Notes: generated from the letters alone by a model not told the origin. 53,239 nt of DNA from JACTMI01 sp964618415 (GCA_964618415.1 CAZUAT010000009.1:1-53239); one strand, 5' to 3'. Shown: positions 16,224-25,142, numbered from the stretch's first letter. Translations and numbers: made by a program.

Positions 16224-19190
16224 ATGCGCGAGCGACCAGTCGCCTCGTCAGCCGTGGTAACGCCGACGCCCGCGGGGCAGCCGGCCGGAGCGGGGACCGC
16301 GATCGAGGTCTCCGGTGCGCGAACCCACAACCTGAAGGGGATCGACTGCCGGGTGCCGCACGGGCGGCTGACGGTGGTCACCGGTCCGTCGGGCGCCGGC
16401 AAGAGTTCGCTCGTCTTCGACACCATCTACGCGGAGGGCCAGCGGCGATTCGTCGAGTCGATGTCGACCTACGCGCGGCAGTTCCTCGACCAGATGGAGC
16501 GCCCGCCGGTCGACGACGTGCGGCACATCCTGCCGGCGGTGGCGCTCGAGGCGCGCAACACGGTGCGCAACGCGCGCTCGACGGTCGGGACGATCACCGA
16601 GATCCACGACGTCATGCGGCTGCTGTTCGCCCACCTGGGCGAGGTCGGCTGTCCGAACGGCCACGGACCGGCGCGGCGGTGGACGGCGGCCGAGGTGGGG
16701 GCCGACCTGGCGGCGGGCGCCGCCGGAGCGCGGTTCACGCTCGTCGCCCGCCTTGCGCGGCCGCGCCGGGGAGCCGACGGGCGCCTCGCCGAGCTCGTCC
16801 GGCAAGGTTTTGCGCGGCGCTTCGTCGACGGCGGCGTGGTCGAGCTCGACGCGGGCGGCGGCTGGCCGCGGGCGCTCGACCCGCTGCCCCTGGTGCTGGG
16901 CCGGTTCGTGGCCGAGCCGGCGGCCGCCAGCCGCATCGCGGCGACGGTCGAGGACGGCTGGCGCCTCGGCCCGGCGCAGCTCGAGGCGATCGGCGCCGCC
17001 GGCGACGGGCCGGCCCCGACGCGCTGGTACTCGGCCGAGCTCGGATGTGCCGTCTGCGGGCTGGCGCTGCGGCCGCCCAGCCCGGCCCTGTTTTCCTTCA
17101 ACTCACCGCTCGGCGCCTGTCCGACCTGCGAGGGCTTCGGCCGCATCATCGGCATCGACGCCGGGCGCGTGGTGCCCGATCCTTCGCGCTCGCTCTCCGA
17201 GCACCCGATCGCGCCCTGGAACACGCCCGCCTACGAGGAGCTGTACGCCGACCTGCTCACCGCGGCCCGGCGCCGGCGCATCCCGCTCGACCGGCCCTGG
17301 AAGGACCTGACTCAGCGTCAGCGCGACTGGGTCTGGCGGGGAGAGGGCCGGTTCGTCAACGTCGAGGCGTTCTTCCGCTGGCTCGAGGCGCGCACCTACA
17401 AGGTGCACGTGCGCGTCCTGCTGGCGCGCTACCGCGCCTACAACCCGTGTCCCGACTGCGCCGGCACGCGGCTCAACCGCGAGGCGCTCGCGGTGCGCCT
17501 GCACGGGCGTTCGATGCCCGAGCTGGCCTCGATGTCGGTCGAGCAGCTGATCGCCTGGCTGGCCGGGCAGTCGTGGAGCGGCCGCGAGAGCGAAATCGGG
17601 AGCCACCTGCTCGAGCAACTCGCCGAGCGGCTGGACGTGCTCAACCGGGTGGGCCTCGACTACCTGTCGATCGATCGTCAGGCGCGGACGCTCTCGGGGG
17701 GCGAGACGCAGCGCATCCACCTGGCCGCGGCGCTCGGCTCCGGCCTCACGTCGACGCTCTACGTGCTCGACGAGCCGACCATCGGACTCCATCCGCGCGA
17801 CAGCGAGCGCCTGCTGGCGCTGCTGGCCGACCTGGCGGCGCGCGGCAACACGGTGCTGGTTGTCGAGCACGACCGCACGCTGATCGAAGGCGCCGACTGG
17901 CTGATCGATCTCGGTCCGGCGGCGGGCGAACAGGGCGGAGCGCTGGTCGCCGAAGGTCCGCCGTCGGAGGTCCTGGAGCATCCCGAGTCGCTCACCGCCC
18001 GCTTCCTGCGTCAGAAGCCGATCACGCCGGCGCGCGCGCACGTGGCGCGCTTCCGGCGCGAACACGGCCGCAAGTCGATCGAGCAGGAGCTGGCCGATCG
18101 GCCGCGCCTGACCGTGCTCGGGGCGCGCGAGCACAACCTGCAGGGGATCGATCTGGCGTTTCCGCTCGACGCTCTGGTCGCGGTGACCGGCGTCTCCGGT
18201 TCCGGCAAGTCGACGCTGATCGAGAACGTGCTCTTCGGCACCTACCAGCGCTCGCGCGGCGTGGTCGACGTCGAACCCGGCCGCTGCGACGCGCTGCTCG
18301 GCCTGGAACGGCTGACCGACGTGACGATGGTCGATCAGAGTCCGATCGGCCGTTCGTCGCGTTCCAATCCGGCCACCTACGTCAAGGCCTACGACGACCT
18401 GCGACGGATCTTCGCGGGAACCGAGGAGGCGCGGCGGCGGGGGATCACGCCAGCGCACTTCTCGTTCAACCTCGAGACCGGGCGCTGCCCGGAGTGCCAG
18501 GGGGCCGGCGTGCTCGAGGTCGACATGCAGTTCATGGCGCCGGTGGTCGTCCCGTGCGAGCGCTGCCAGGGCCGTCGGTTCCGCCCCGAAGTGCTGGCGG
18601 TAAGACACCTCGGGCGCGACATCGCGCAGACCCTCGAGCTGACGATCGACGAGGCGATGTCGCTGCTCGCGCGCGAGACGACCTTCTGCCGCAAGCTGCA
18701 GCCGCTCGTCGAGGTGGGGCTCGGCTACCTGCGCCTCGGGCAGCCGACCTCGACACTGTCGGGCGGCGAAGCGCAGCGGCTCAAGCTTGCCAGCTTCCTG
18801 GCGCGGCCGCAGCGCGATGGCCGCCGCCTGTTTCTGTTCGACGAACCGACGACGGGTCTGCACCTGTCCGACATCGACCTGCTGTATCGCACGCTGCGCC
18901 GGCTGGTGCAGCGGGGCGACGGCGTCGTGGTGGTCGAGCACAGCCTCGATCTGATCGCCCACGCCGACTGGATCGTCGACCTCGGGCCGGGCGGCGGCGC
19001 GCACGGCGGTCAGCTGCTCTACTGCGGGCCGATGGGACCGTTCCTGGACGAGATCGAAAGCCCGACCGCCGAGATGCTGCGCGCTCACCTGCGCTGGACC
19101 CGTGCCACGCAGACCGGCTCGGCGGACGTGCCGGTCGGCCCGCGCCGGCCGTCGGTTAGAATGCCGGCAGGTCATAAACCCCCGCGCTGA
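16224..19190 (+). CDS. uvrA: UvrA-family excinuclease subunit, divergent paralogue type
   Basis: This 988-residue protein has two ABC ATPase modules. Module 1 has Walker A GPSGAGKSS (about residue 54), signature LSGGETQR (about 491) and Walker B VLDEPTIGL (about 514). Module 2 has GVSGSGKST (about 655) and LSGGEAQR (about 845). Zinc-binding pairs are seen as CAVC...CPTC (about 274-300) and CPEC...CERC (about 755-778). UvrA scans DNA for bulky lesions and loads UvrB. The usual CPxCG after the RSTVGTxTEI segment is CPNGH here, so one cysteine pair is missing, and IEQKN-type residues read LEARN. These point to a UvrA paralogue rather than the housekeeping copy. ATG 16224 is chosen because of the TAGCAT box; in-frame ATGs at 16161 and 16188 lie before that box. 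Confidence 0.88.
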   Translation: MRERPVASSAVVTPTPAGQPAGAGTAIEVSGARTHNLKGIDCRVPHGRLTVVTGPSGAGKSSLVFDTIYAEGQRRFVESMSTYARQFLDQMERPPVDDVRHILPAVALEARNTVRNARSTVGTITEIHDVMRLLFAHLGEVGCPNGHGPARRWTAAEVGADLAAGAAGARFTLVARLARPRRGADGRLAELVRQGFARRFVDGGVVELDAGGGWPRALDPLPLVLGRFVAEPAAASRIAATVEDGWRLGPAQLEAIGAAGDGPAPTRWYSAELGCAVCGLALRPPSPALFSFNSPLGACPTCEGFGRIIGIDAGRVVPDPSRSLSEHPIAPWNTPAYEELYADLLTAARRRRIPLDRPWKDLTQRQRDWVWRGEGRFVNVEAFFRWLEARTYKVHVRVLLARYRAYNPCPDCAGTRLNREALAVRLHGRSMPELASMSVEQLIAWLAGQSWSGRESEIGSHLLEQLAERLDVLNRVGLDYLSIDRQARTLSGGETQRIHLAAALGSGLTSTLYVLDEPTIGLHPRDSERLLALLADLAARGNTVLVVEHDRTLIEGADWLIDLGPAAGEQGGALVAEGPPSEVLEHPESLTARFLRQKPITPARAHVARFRREHGRKSIEQELADRPRLTVLGAREHNLQGIDLAFPLDALVAVTGVSGSGKSTLIENVLFGTYQRSRGVVDVEPGRCDALLGLERLTDVTMVDQSPIGRSSRSNPATYVKAYDDLRRIFAGTEEARRRGITPAHFSFNLETGRCPECQGAGVLEVDMQFMAPVVVPCERCQGRRFRPEVLAVRHLGRDIAQTLELTIDEAMSLLARETTFCRKLQPLVEVGLGYLRLGQPTSTLSGGEAQRLKLASFLARPQRDGRRLFLFDEPTTGLHLSDIDLLYRTLRRLVQRGDGVVVVEHSLDLIAHADWIVDLGPGGGAHGGQLLYCGPMGPFLDEIESPTAEMLRAHLRWTRATQTGSADVPVGPRRPSVRMPAGHKPPR
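19157..19162 (+). promoter_or_regulatory. possible -10 box for the FHA-RDD gene
   Basis: TAGAAT lies within the last codons of the uvrA-family gene, about 80 nt before the next start. The -35 region is GC-rich and weak. Confidence 0.35.
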
Positions 19191-19242
19191 ACTGTCCAGC
19201 GCCCGAAAACCCGGTCTGGTTGCGAGAGGAGAGGTCCCCATC

Positions 19243-20367
19243 ATGGAGGGCTGGCAAGTCTTCTTCGAGATTCCCGGCAAGCCGCCGGTCGAGCTGCGCG
19301 AGGGAGAGTCGATCATCGGCCGGAGCCGCACCTCGGCCGTTCACATTCCGGAAACCACGGTCAGTCGGCAGCACGCCAAAGTCACGGTGGCCGGCGGCGC
19401 GGTCACCCTCACCGATCTCGGCTCGGCCAACGGGACGCTGGTCAACGACGAGAAGGTGGAGGGCACCCGCCCGCTCGCCGACGGCGACCGGCTGCTGGTC
19501 GGCGACGCCGAGCTGGTGATCCGGATCCTCGCGCCTGCCGATCTGTCGGACGCCACGGTGCGCGTCGTGATCCCGCCGCTCGGTCCGCCGCCGGCAGGGG
19601 CGACGGTGAGGATGGACTTCGCCGATCCGGCCGGCCCGGCAGCCGCGGCCGCCGCAGCGCCGCCGCCAGCTCCACAGCCGGTCGCTCCGCCACCGCCGCC
19701 GGTGGCCCCGCCCCCGCAGGTCGCGGCTCCGGCACCGCCTCCGGTCGCCGCCGCTCCGGCGCGGCCGGCTCCACCGCCTCCGCCGGTCATCGCTCCGCCG
19801 CCGCCGGCTCCGCCGCTCGCTCCGGCGGCCGGCGACGTACTCGGTTCGATCGAAGCGATCGATCAGCTGCCGCTCACTCCGCCGGCCGCTGCTGCCGCGG
19901 CGCGGCCCGGTGCCGGCGCGGTGCCGCTGCGCCCGGCCGGTGCGCCGGGGGCGGCCGGTGGCAGCGTGCAGTACGCCGGCTTCTGGATTCGCGTCGTCGC
20001 GGCGCTGATCGATGCCGTGCCGATGTTCGTGCTCGCGATCCTCGGCACCGTGCTCAGCATCTTCGTCGACCCGATGGCGGGCATGCTCGTCAACCTGCTC
20101 ACCCTGCCGTACTGGTTCTACGTCGCGCTGTTCATGCCGGCCACGCGCGGCACGACGATCGGCAAGCGGATGATGGGGCTCGCCATCATCACCGACGGCG
20201 TGCGCCCAGGTCAGGGGCTCGGCTGGGGCAAGGCGTTCATGCGGCTGCTCGGCCATATGGTGGCCGGCATGACCGCGTCGATCGGTTACCTGCTGGTGGC
20301 GTTCACCACCCACAAGCAGGGGCTGCACGACATGATCGCCGGCACCTTCGTCGTGCGCACGCGCTGA
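19243..20367 (+). CDS. FHA-domain / RDD-domain fusion protein
   Basis: This 374-residue protein has an N-terminal FHA domain (about residues 15-95) with the conserved GRS (IIGRSRTSAVHIP), SRQH and LGSANGTLVND elements that bind phosphothreonine. A long Pro/Ala-rich linker (about 125-235) follows, then an RDD membrane domain (about 245-374): YAGFWIRVVAALIDAVPMF, TTIGKRMMGLAIITDG and HDMIAGTFVVRTR. The plan suggests a membrane protein recruited or regulated by Ser/Thr kinases, and one such kinase is encoded at 28458. ATG 19243 has a GAGAGGAGAGG Shine-Dalgarno 8-9 nt upstream, which decides the start. This is the third RDD protein in the window. Confidence 0.88.
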   Translation: MEGWQVFFEIPGKPPVELREGESIIGRSRTSAVHIPETTVSRQHAKVTVAGGAVTLTDLGSANGTLVNDEKVEGTRPLADGDRLLVGDAELVIRILAPADLSDATVRVVIPPLGPPPAGATVRMDFADPAGPAAAAAAAPPPAPQPVAPPPPPVAPPPQVAAPAPPPVAAAPARPAPPPPPVIAPPPPAPPLAPAAGDVLGSIEAIDQLPLTPPAAAAAARPGAGAVPLRPAGAPGAAGGSVQYAGFWIRVVAALIDAVPMFVLAILGTVLSIFVDPMAGMLVNLLTLPYWFYVALFMPATRGTTIGKRMMGLAIITDGVRPGQGLGWGKAFMRLLGHMVAGMTASIGYLLVAFTTHKQGLHDMIAGTFVVRTR

Positions 20368-20379
20368 TCGTCGACGCGC

Positions 20380-20406
20380 TTGGCAGCGCTGCCGCGCTGG
20401 TAGACT
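20380..20406 (+). promoter_or_regulatory. promoter of the MauE-like gene
   Basis: TTGGCA (20380-20385), a 15-base spacer and TAGACT (20401-20406). The start codon GTG 20413 is 6 nt after the -10 box, so transcription should begin at or next to the start codon (leaderless). Confidence 0.6.
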
Positions 20407-20412
20407 CGCGCG

Positions 20413-21384
20413 GTGATGGCGGTCGAGGCGCAGAGGTTCGACATCCGCTTCCGGGGCCGCGACGCCCTCGGCTGGATCGGCGGTGGCCTGCTCGGCCTCG
20501 TGCTGCTGATCGCCGCTGCCGCCAAGTCGCTCGACCCGGCCGCCTTCGGGCGCGAGATCGAGCGCATCTGGCTGCCGGCGGGTATTTCTCCGCTCGTGGC
20601 GGCGGTGATCGCCATCGGGATCGAGGCGCTGCTCGGCCTGCTGCTCCTGCTCGACCTGCGGCGCACCTGGGTGCTGGTGGCCGCCACGGTCACGGTGCTG
20701 TTCTTCCTGACGCTCACCGGTCGGTCCGCCTGGCGCGCCGCTCACGGCATCGTCGACGAGGAGGCCTCGTGCGGCTGCTTCGGCAATCTGATCGAACGCA
20801 CGCCGCAGCAGGCGTTCCACCAGGATCTGTGGATGCTGGTGCCGACCCTCGCACTCGCCTGGGCAGGGGGGCGGCCGGGCGCCCGTCGCGGGGTGACCGC
20901 GCGCTGGACGGCGGCTGGCATCGGCGCTGCGGCGCTGGCCGGCTTTGCGGCGCTGGCACCGGGGCTGCCGCTCGACGATCTGGCGACCCGCCTGGCGCCG
21001 GGCGACACGGTCGCCAGCCGCTGCGCCGGCAGCGGCGAGTCGCGCGTCTGCCTCGATCTGGTGGCACCCGAGCTGGCGACCGGGCGGCATCTGGTCGTGC
21101 TGGCCGACGTCGCGGCGCCGGCATTCGAGGAGCTGGCGCCGCGGTTCAACGACTGGACGCGCGCGGGGTCGGAGCCCGCCGTCGTCGTCCTCGGTGAACT
21201 GAGCGAGGAGCGCCGCACGGAGCTGTTCTGGACCGTCGCACCGGCATTCGCCTTGCACGACACCCCGCCGGCGCTGCTGCGTCCGCTCTACCGTACGCTT
21301 CCCCGTTCGTTCCTCGTCGAGGACGGGCGGGTCATCGAGACCTGGAACGGCCTGCCGCCGCAGCTGGCGGCACCGGCCGAATGA
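20413..21384 (+). CDS. MauE/DoxX-like membrane protein with thioredoxin-like tail
   Basis: This 323-residue protein has four to five membrane helices in its first 170 residues and the motif SCGCFGNL (about 120-127). This arrangement matches MauE/DoxX-type membrane proteins thought to work with disulfide or thioredoxin partners. The C-terminal part (about 205-320, LVVLADVAAPAFEELAPRF to RSFLVEDGRVIETWNGLPP) looks like a thioredoxin fold but has no CxxC. The next gene encodes a periplasmic thioredoxin with CPHC, so the two may form an electron-transfer pair across the membrane; that is inference. The start is GTG 20413 (next codon ATG), set by the -10 box 6 nt upstream. Confidence 0.75.
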   Translation: MMAVEAQRFDIRFRGRDALGWIGGGLLGLVLLIAAAAKSLDPAAFGREIERIWLPAGISPLVAAVIAIGIEALLGLLLLLDLRRTWVLVAATVTVLFFLTLTGRSAWRAAHGIVDEEASCGCFGNLIERTPQQAFHQDLWMLVPTLALAWAGGRPGARRGVTARWTAAGIGAAALAGFAALAPGLPLDDLATRLAPGDTVASRCAGSGESRVCLDLVAPELATGRHLVVLADVAAPAFEELAPRFNDWTRAGSEPAVVVLGELSEERRTELFWTVAPAFALHDTPPALLRPLYRTLPRSFLVEDGRVIETWNGLPPQLAAPAE

Positions 21385-21422
21385 CCCGCGGGCCGCGCTG
21401 CCCGCACGAAGGGATCCACCGC

Positions 21423-22250
21423 ATGAATCGATTCGCCCGCCTGACCGCTGCACTCGCCCTGTCGCTCGGTACGCTGGTTGCGCTCGGCGGCGCCGCACAC
21501 GCCCAGACGGCTGACAGTCTCCTGTCGGGCTTCGAACCGTCCGGTGACTGGGTGCTGCGGGTCGGCGGGGCTGAAGTCCCGAAGGCCCGCATCTACTTCG
21601 CCCGCCGCGCCCAGGCGCTGCTGATCCGCAGCGCCGAGTTCGAGTCGCCGGTGCTGATCGACCTGCGCGGACGCGAGGTGAAGACGGTCGACCTGATGAA
21701 GGTCGCCGAGCGTCCCGACGGCCGGATCGATCTGCTCGCCGACGCCATGCTCGAGCCGGCGGGAGCGCTGACGCCGGACCGCACCGGCGCCGCGTTCACG
21801 GTGGGCGGCAAGCAGGCCGAGCTGCGGCAGGCGCCGTATCTGATCGGCCGGCAGAAGGGCAGCGACCTGCTGGTCCACAGCGCGTACTACCGATTCCTGG
21901 CCGAGCGGTACTCCCCCGACAGCGCGGCCGTCGAGAAGCTGAAGAAGGAGGCGCGAGGCGTCCAGGTGCTCACCTTCTTCGGCTCCTGGTGCCCGCACTG
22001 CAAGGAGCACGTGCCGCTGCTGCTCAAGGTCGAGCAGACTCTGGGCGGCTCGAAGCTCGACTTCGTCTACCAGGGGATGCCGGGCGGCACGGTCGCCGAC
22101 GATCCGGAGGCCAAGAAGTGGGGGGTGACCGGGGTGCCGACCTCGATCGTGCTGGTCGACGGCCGAGAGGTGGGCCGCATTCCGAACTCCGGCTGGGCGC
22201 ATCCGGAGAAGGCGCTCGCCGAGATCCTCGGCGCCCCCGCCAAGCCCTGA
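21423..22250 (+). CDS. secreted thioredoxin-family protein
   Basis: This 275-residue protein has a signal peptide (about residues 1-28, ending AHAQ), a beta-rich N-terminal region of unknown type (about 35-170) and a C-terminal thioredoxin domain (about 175-275). The active site is SWCPHCKEH (about 191-199) and the cis-proline loop is TGVPTSIVLVDG. The CPHC centre is DsbA-like, but the domain is TlpA-like. It probably handles disulfides in the periplasm. ATG 21423 is favoured by the signal peptide and a GAAGGGA Shine-Dalgarno; an ATG at 21381 overlaps the previous stop by 4 nt and would add 14 residues ahead of the signal sequence. Confidence 0.85.
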   Translation: MNRFARLTAALALSLGTLVALGGAAHAQTADSLLSGFEPSGDWVLRVGGAEVPKARIYFARRAQALLIRSAEFESPVLIDLRGREVKTVDLMKVAERPDGRIDLLADAMLEPAGALTPDRTGAAFTVGGKQAELRQAPYLIGRQKGSDLLVHSAYYRFLAERYSPDSAAVEKLKKEARGVQVLTFFGSWCPHCKEHVPLLLKVEQTLGGSKLDFVYQGMPGGTVADDPEAKKWGVTGVPTSIVLVDGREVGRIPNSGWAHPEKALAEILGAPAKP

Positions 22251-22296
22251 CCCTGCGGCCGGCCGGCGACCGGAGCGCGGCGTGGTCGCACTCCGG

Positions 22297-22324
22297 TTCG
22301 CAGCACCCGCTCCGGCAGTAGACT
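22297..22324 (+). promoter_or_regulatory. possible promoter of the barrel gene at 22408
   Basis: TTCGCA (22297-22302), 16-base spacer, TAGACT (22319-22324). It would give a leader of about 77 nt. The region 22251-22407 holds nothing else that I can see. Confidence 0.5.
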
Positions 22325-22407
22325 GTCGTCCGCAAGCAGCTGACCAGGGATTTCCTCGCCCGGCCGAAGCCGCCCCTCGCGGCCGGCCGGATGGAGAAGG
22401 GATCGGT

Positions 22408-23751
22408 ATGGGACGACGCGCGATCGCAGGCGTGCTTCTGCTGTGGGGCCTCGGCAGCGCAGCGGCGCTGAGCGCTCAGGAGACGGAGGCGACCGGTTTC
22501 GCGGTCGACTGGGGGTTCGAGGCCAAGGCCCACTTTCGCGACAGCGAGGCGAGCCGGAACCCGAGCCCGTTCCCGTTTCCACCCGAGTTCCTGCCGCCAG
22601 GCCAGCAGGGGGCGTTCCAGGAGACGGTCGACCCGGACCAGCACTTCGAGGTCTCGACGCTCACCCTGCTGCTCGGGGCGTCCTGGGGCGAGACCGTCGT
22701 CGCCCACGCCAAGATCGATTTCATCGACCTCTACGACCGCAATCCGACTTCGTCGGACCGGGAGATCGACGTCGACGAGGTCTGGCTCCGCTTCGGGCGC
22801 GATCCGGACCGCCCGGCCGAACGCCTGGGCGCCTACGCGAAGGTGGGCAAGTTCGCGCACTTCGAGCGGCAGAACGACCGGCATCTGGAGAGCTACGGCC
22901 TGATCTCGACCGCCTTCAACCGGTTCGAGGACGCCGGGCTCGAGGTGGGGCTCGACTTCGGCCGCCACGTCTACCTGCGCGCCTCCCTCACGCAGGGCAA
23001 CCCGGTCTTCTTCCGGGATCCGAACGCCCTGGCGGGAGACAACGGCACTCCGGCCGAAGATCCGTTCCTGCACGAGAACCCGGTTCCCGAACTGGGCCGC
23101 GGCTTCCCGATCTTCTACGACGCCGAAGTGGAGGACCTGGATGTCGACGGCGACCTCGAGACCGGCGTCGGCCTGGGCGTGCGGTTCGGCACGCCCGGCG
23201 CGGTGCAGTTCGATCTGCTCGGCTGGTCGTACCGGCGTGAGCTGGCCGACACGGTGGCCCTCGAGGGGACGTCGTACGGTGGCGACCTCGATCTGCTCGA
23301 CGGGCCGTTCGAAGGATTCGGTCTGCCGATCTCGGGCAACGACAAGGAGGAGGTCGGCGCCAACCTGCGCCTGGGCGCCGGAGGGCTGGCGCTGTTCGGC
23401 CAGTGGGTCGACCAGGAACTGGCGGGTATGGACCGCACCGGCTTCGAGATCGAGGCGGCGTACACCTTCGAGCTGCCGCTGCGCTGGGCGGTGGGTGGCC
23501 GTCAGCTGTTCCCCTCGGTGCAACCGGCGGTGCGTTTCTCCCGGCTCGAGCCGGAGTTCGCCGGCGGCTCGCCGCAGTATCCGGCGCCGTCGGTCCGCTG
23601 GGAGTGGGACAAGATCGACTACGGCATCCGGCTGGGCATCGTCGACGGCATCGATCTGACGATCGAGTTCGCGGACAACGTCATGACCCTCGCCAACGGC
23701 CGCGAGATCTCCGCCGACGAACTGCTCGCCACCCTCCGCTGGCGCCCCTGA
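22408..23751 (+). CDS. predicted outer-membrane beta-barrel (porin-like), unknown
   Basis: This 447-residue protein has a signal peptide (about residues 1-24, LSAQ) and then a run of alternating amphipathic strands rich in aromatic residues (for example GFAVDWGFEAKAHF, VQFDLLGWSYRREL, IDYGIRLGIVDGIDLTIEF). It ends in ATLRWRP, close to a typical barrel end. It resembles porins or phosphate-selective-porin-like proteins, but I do not recognise a precise family. ATG 22408 is supported by the signal peptide and an AGAAGGGA Shine-Dalgarno. A palindromic repeat starts 4 nt after the stop and may end transcription. Confidence 0.75.
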   Translation: MGRRAIAGVLLLWGLGSAAALSAQETEATGFAVDWGFEAKAHFRDSEASRNPSPFPFPPEFLPPGQQGAFQETVDPDQHFEVSTLTLLLGASWGETVVAHAKIDFIDLYDRNPTSSDREIDVDEVWLRFGRDPDRPAERLGAYAKVGKFAHFERQNDRHLESYGLISTAFNRFEDAGLEVGLDFGRHVYLRASLTQGNPVFFRDPNALAGDNGTPAEDPFLHENPVPELGRGFPIFYDAEVEDLDVDGDLETGVGLGVRFGTPGAVQFDLLGWSYRRELADTVALEGTSYGGDLDLLDGPFEGFGLPISGNDKEEVGANLRLGAGGLALFGQWVDQELAGMDRTGFEIEAAYTFELPLRWAVGGRQLFPSVQPAVRFSRLEPEFAGGSPQYPAPSVRWEWDKIDYGIRLGIVDGIDLTIEFADNVMTLANGREISADELLATLRWRP

Positions 23752-23754
23752 ACT

Positions 23755-23833
23755 GAAAATTCGGTCAGAGGCCATTTCCCGGCGCAGCCCGCCAGCCGGC
23801 GGTTCCGGAGAAATGGCCTCTGACCGAATTTTC
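23755..23833. repeat. REP-like palindromic element, 24-bp perfect arms
   Basis: Two perfect 24-base inverted arms (23755-23778 and 23810-23833) enclose a 31-base GC-rich loop. The arm core is TTCGGTCAGAGGCCATTT. It fills the gap between two convergent genes almost exactly, so it could act as a bidirectional terminator. The AATT-rich end plus GGTCAGAG resembles palindromes associated with RAYT (REP-associated Y1 transposase) elements, as far as I recall. The AT-rich arms stand out from the local base composition. Confidence 0.85.
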
Positions 23834-23837
23834 CTGG

Positions 23838-25136
23838 TTAGCGGAAGAGGTCGGTGGGGTCGATGCCGCCGTTGGCCCAGCCGGCGGGGGCGGCCTGGAG
23901 TTCGCCGGGGCGGGCGACGCGGGAGATGCCGAGCTCGCCGAGATGGGCCCAGACCGAGCGGGCTCGCTCTCCCGCCAGGGCAGCCCCTTGTAACTGACCG
24001 CTCCAGGACGACAGCGCCTCGAGTGCCTCGCCGAGGCTGCCGACCGCATGCACCCGCACGGTGCGCAGACCGGGGGAGGGCCGAAAGGCGGCGTCGGGAG
24101 CCAGCACGACGGTCCCCTGCAGCGGCGGCAGGCCGGCGATGCGGGCGCCGCGCAGCTCGGCCTCGCCGCGCCACTGCTGCACGATCGCCAGCTGCTGCGG
24201 ATCGGCGGGTCCCGGCGGCAGCCGGAGCGCCTCGCCGGCCAGCGCGAAGGCGAGCGCCTCGGCCAGTTCGTGAGCGTCGCCCTCGACCCAGACCGCGTGC
24301 ACGGAAAGACAGCCGCGCTGGTCGAGCAGCGCGATGTCGCGCGCCAGCGCCCGCCCGGTCGAGAGCGGATCGTGCCGACCGCCGACCAGCGCCACGCTCG
24401 CCTTCGGACCCTGCCCCACGAAGCGGCGCCCGGGCTTGCGTTCGAGCCGCTCGCGCAGCGCGGTGAGCGCCCCCTGGCCGCCGTAGGCGAGGACGAGTTC
24501 GGCGTGCGCAAACGCCGCTTCGGTCGCCTCCGGTGCCTCGCCGGGAAAGGTGAAGGCGGCGAACGCCTCGCCGAGCGCCGGCTCGCGCCGGGCCAGGGCG
24601 CCGATCAGCGCCGGTGCGAACAGCGGTTCCGACGACGCCGACTTGATCAGCAGCGGCCGCCCGGCGAGCAGCGCCGGCAGCACGGTCTGCGCTGCCAGAC
24701 CAGGAACGTTGCCGGCGAGCACCACCCCCGCCGGTGGCGCCGGACCCCGGTCGCCCGCCCGGTCCCGCGATTCGTGCAGGCGCGCCGCCAGGCGCTCGGC
24801 CGCGGGCCCGTGCCAGCCGCCGAGGACGACCTCCAGCGCCTCGGTGAGACCTTCCGGCGAGAGCCGTGAGCTGACGGCGAGCGGACGGAACAGCGCCCTG
24901 CGTTCGTCGCTGTCGGGATCGAGCAGCGCTTCGATCGCTCCGTTCCAGGCGGCGAGCCGCCGCTCGATCGACAGGTCGGCAAGCGCGTTGGCTCCGCGTC
25001 CGGCCAGGTGCGCCCCCAGCCGCTCGAGCTCCCCCGGCTCCAGCCGGGCGGTTCGCCAGCCTTTCGCGCCCGCCTCGGCGACGGCCGGCGCGCCGGTCGG
25101 AGGCAGGGCGAAGTCGGCCGGATCGAACACGCTCAC
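23838..25136 (-). CDS. LuxC-like acyl-CoA/acyl-protein reductase
   Basis: This 432-residue protein resembles the LuxC family: an aldehyde-dehydrogenase-like fold with GNVPGLAAQTVLPALLAGRPLLIKSAS in two short conserved blocks (about residues 143-170) and DIALLDQRGCLSVHAVWVEG, where the Cys (about residue 275) is the expected nucleophile. LuxC reduces an activated fatty acid to an aldehyde with NADPH. A LuxE-like partner is encoded at 26557 on the same strand. No luxA or luxB gene is present, so bioluminescence is not implied; aldehyde or alcohol synthesis is more likely. GTG 25136 lies 6 nt after TAGCAT, so the mRNA is probably leaderless. Its promoter overlaps that of the divergent VOC gene. 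Confidence 0.85.
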   Translation of the reverse strand: MSVFDPADFALPPTGAPAVAEAGAKGWRTARLEPGELERLGAHLAGRGANALADLSIERRLAAWNGAIEALLDPDSDERRALFRPLAVSSRLSPEGLTEALEVVLGGWHGPAAERLAARLHESRDRAGDRGPAPPAGVVLAGNVPGLAAQTVLPALLAGRPLLIKSASSEPLFAPALIGALARREPALGEAFAAFTFPGEAPEATEAAFAHAELVLAYGGQGALTALRERLERKPGRRFVGQGPKASVALVGGRHDPLSTGRALARDIALLDQRGCLSVHAVWVEGDAHELAEALAFALAGEALRLPPGPADPQQLAIVQQWRGEAELRGARIAGLPPLQGTVVLAPDAAFRPSPGLRTVRVHAVGSLGEALEALSSWSGQLQGAALAGERARSVWAHLGELGISRVARPGELQAAPAGWANGGIDPTDLFR

Positions 25137-25142
25137 GGGTCG

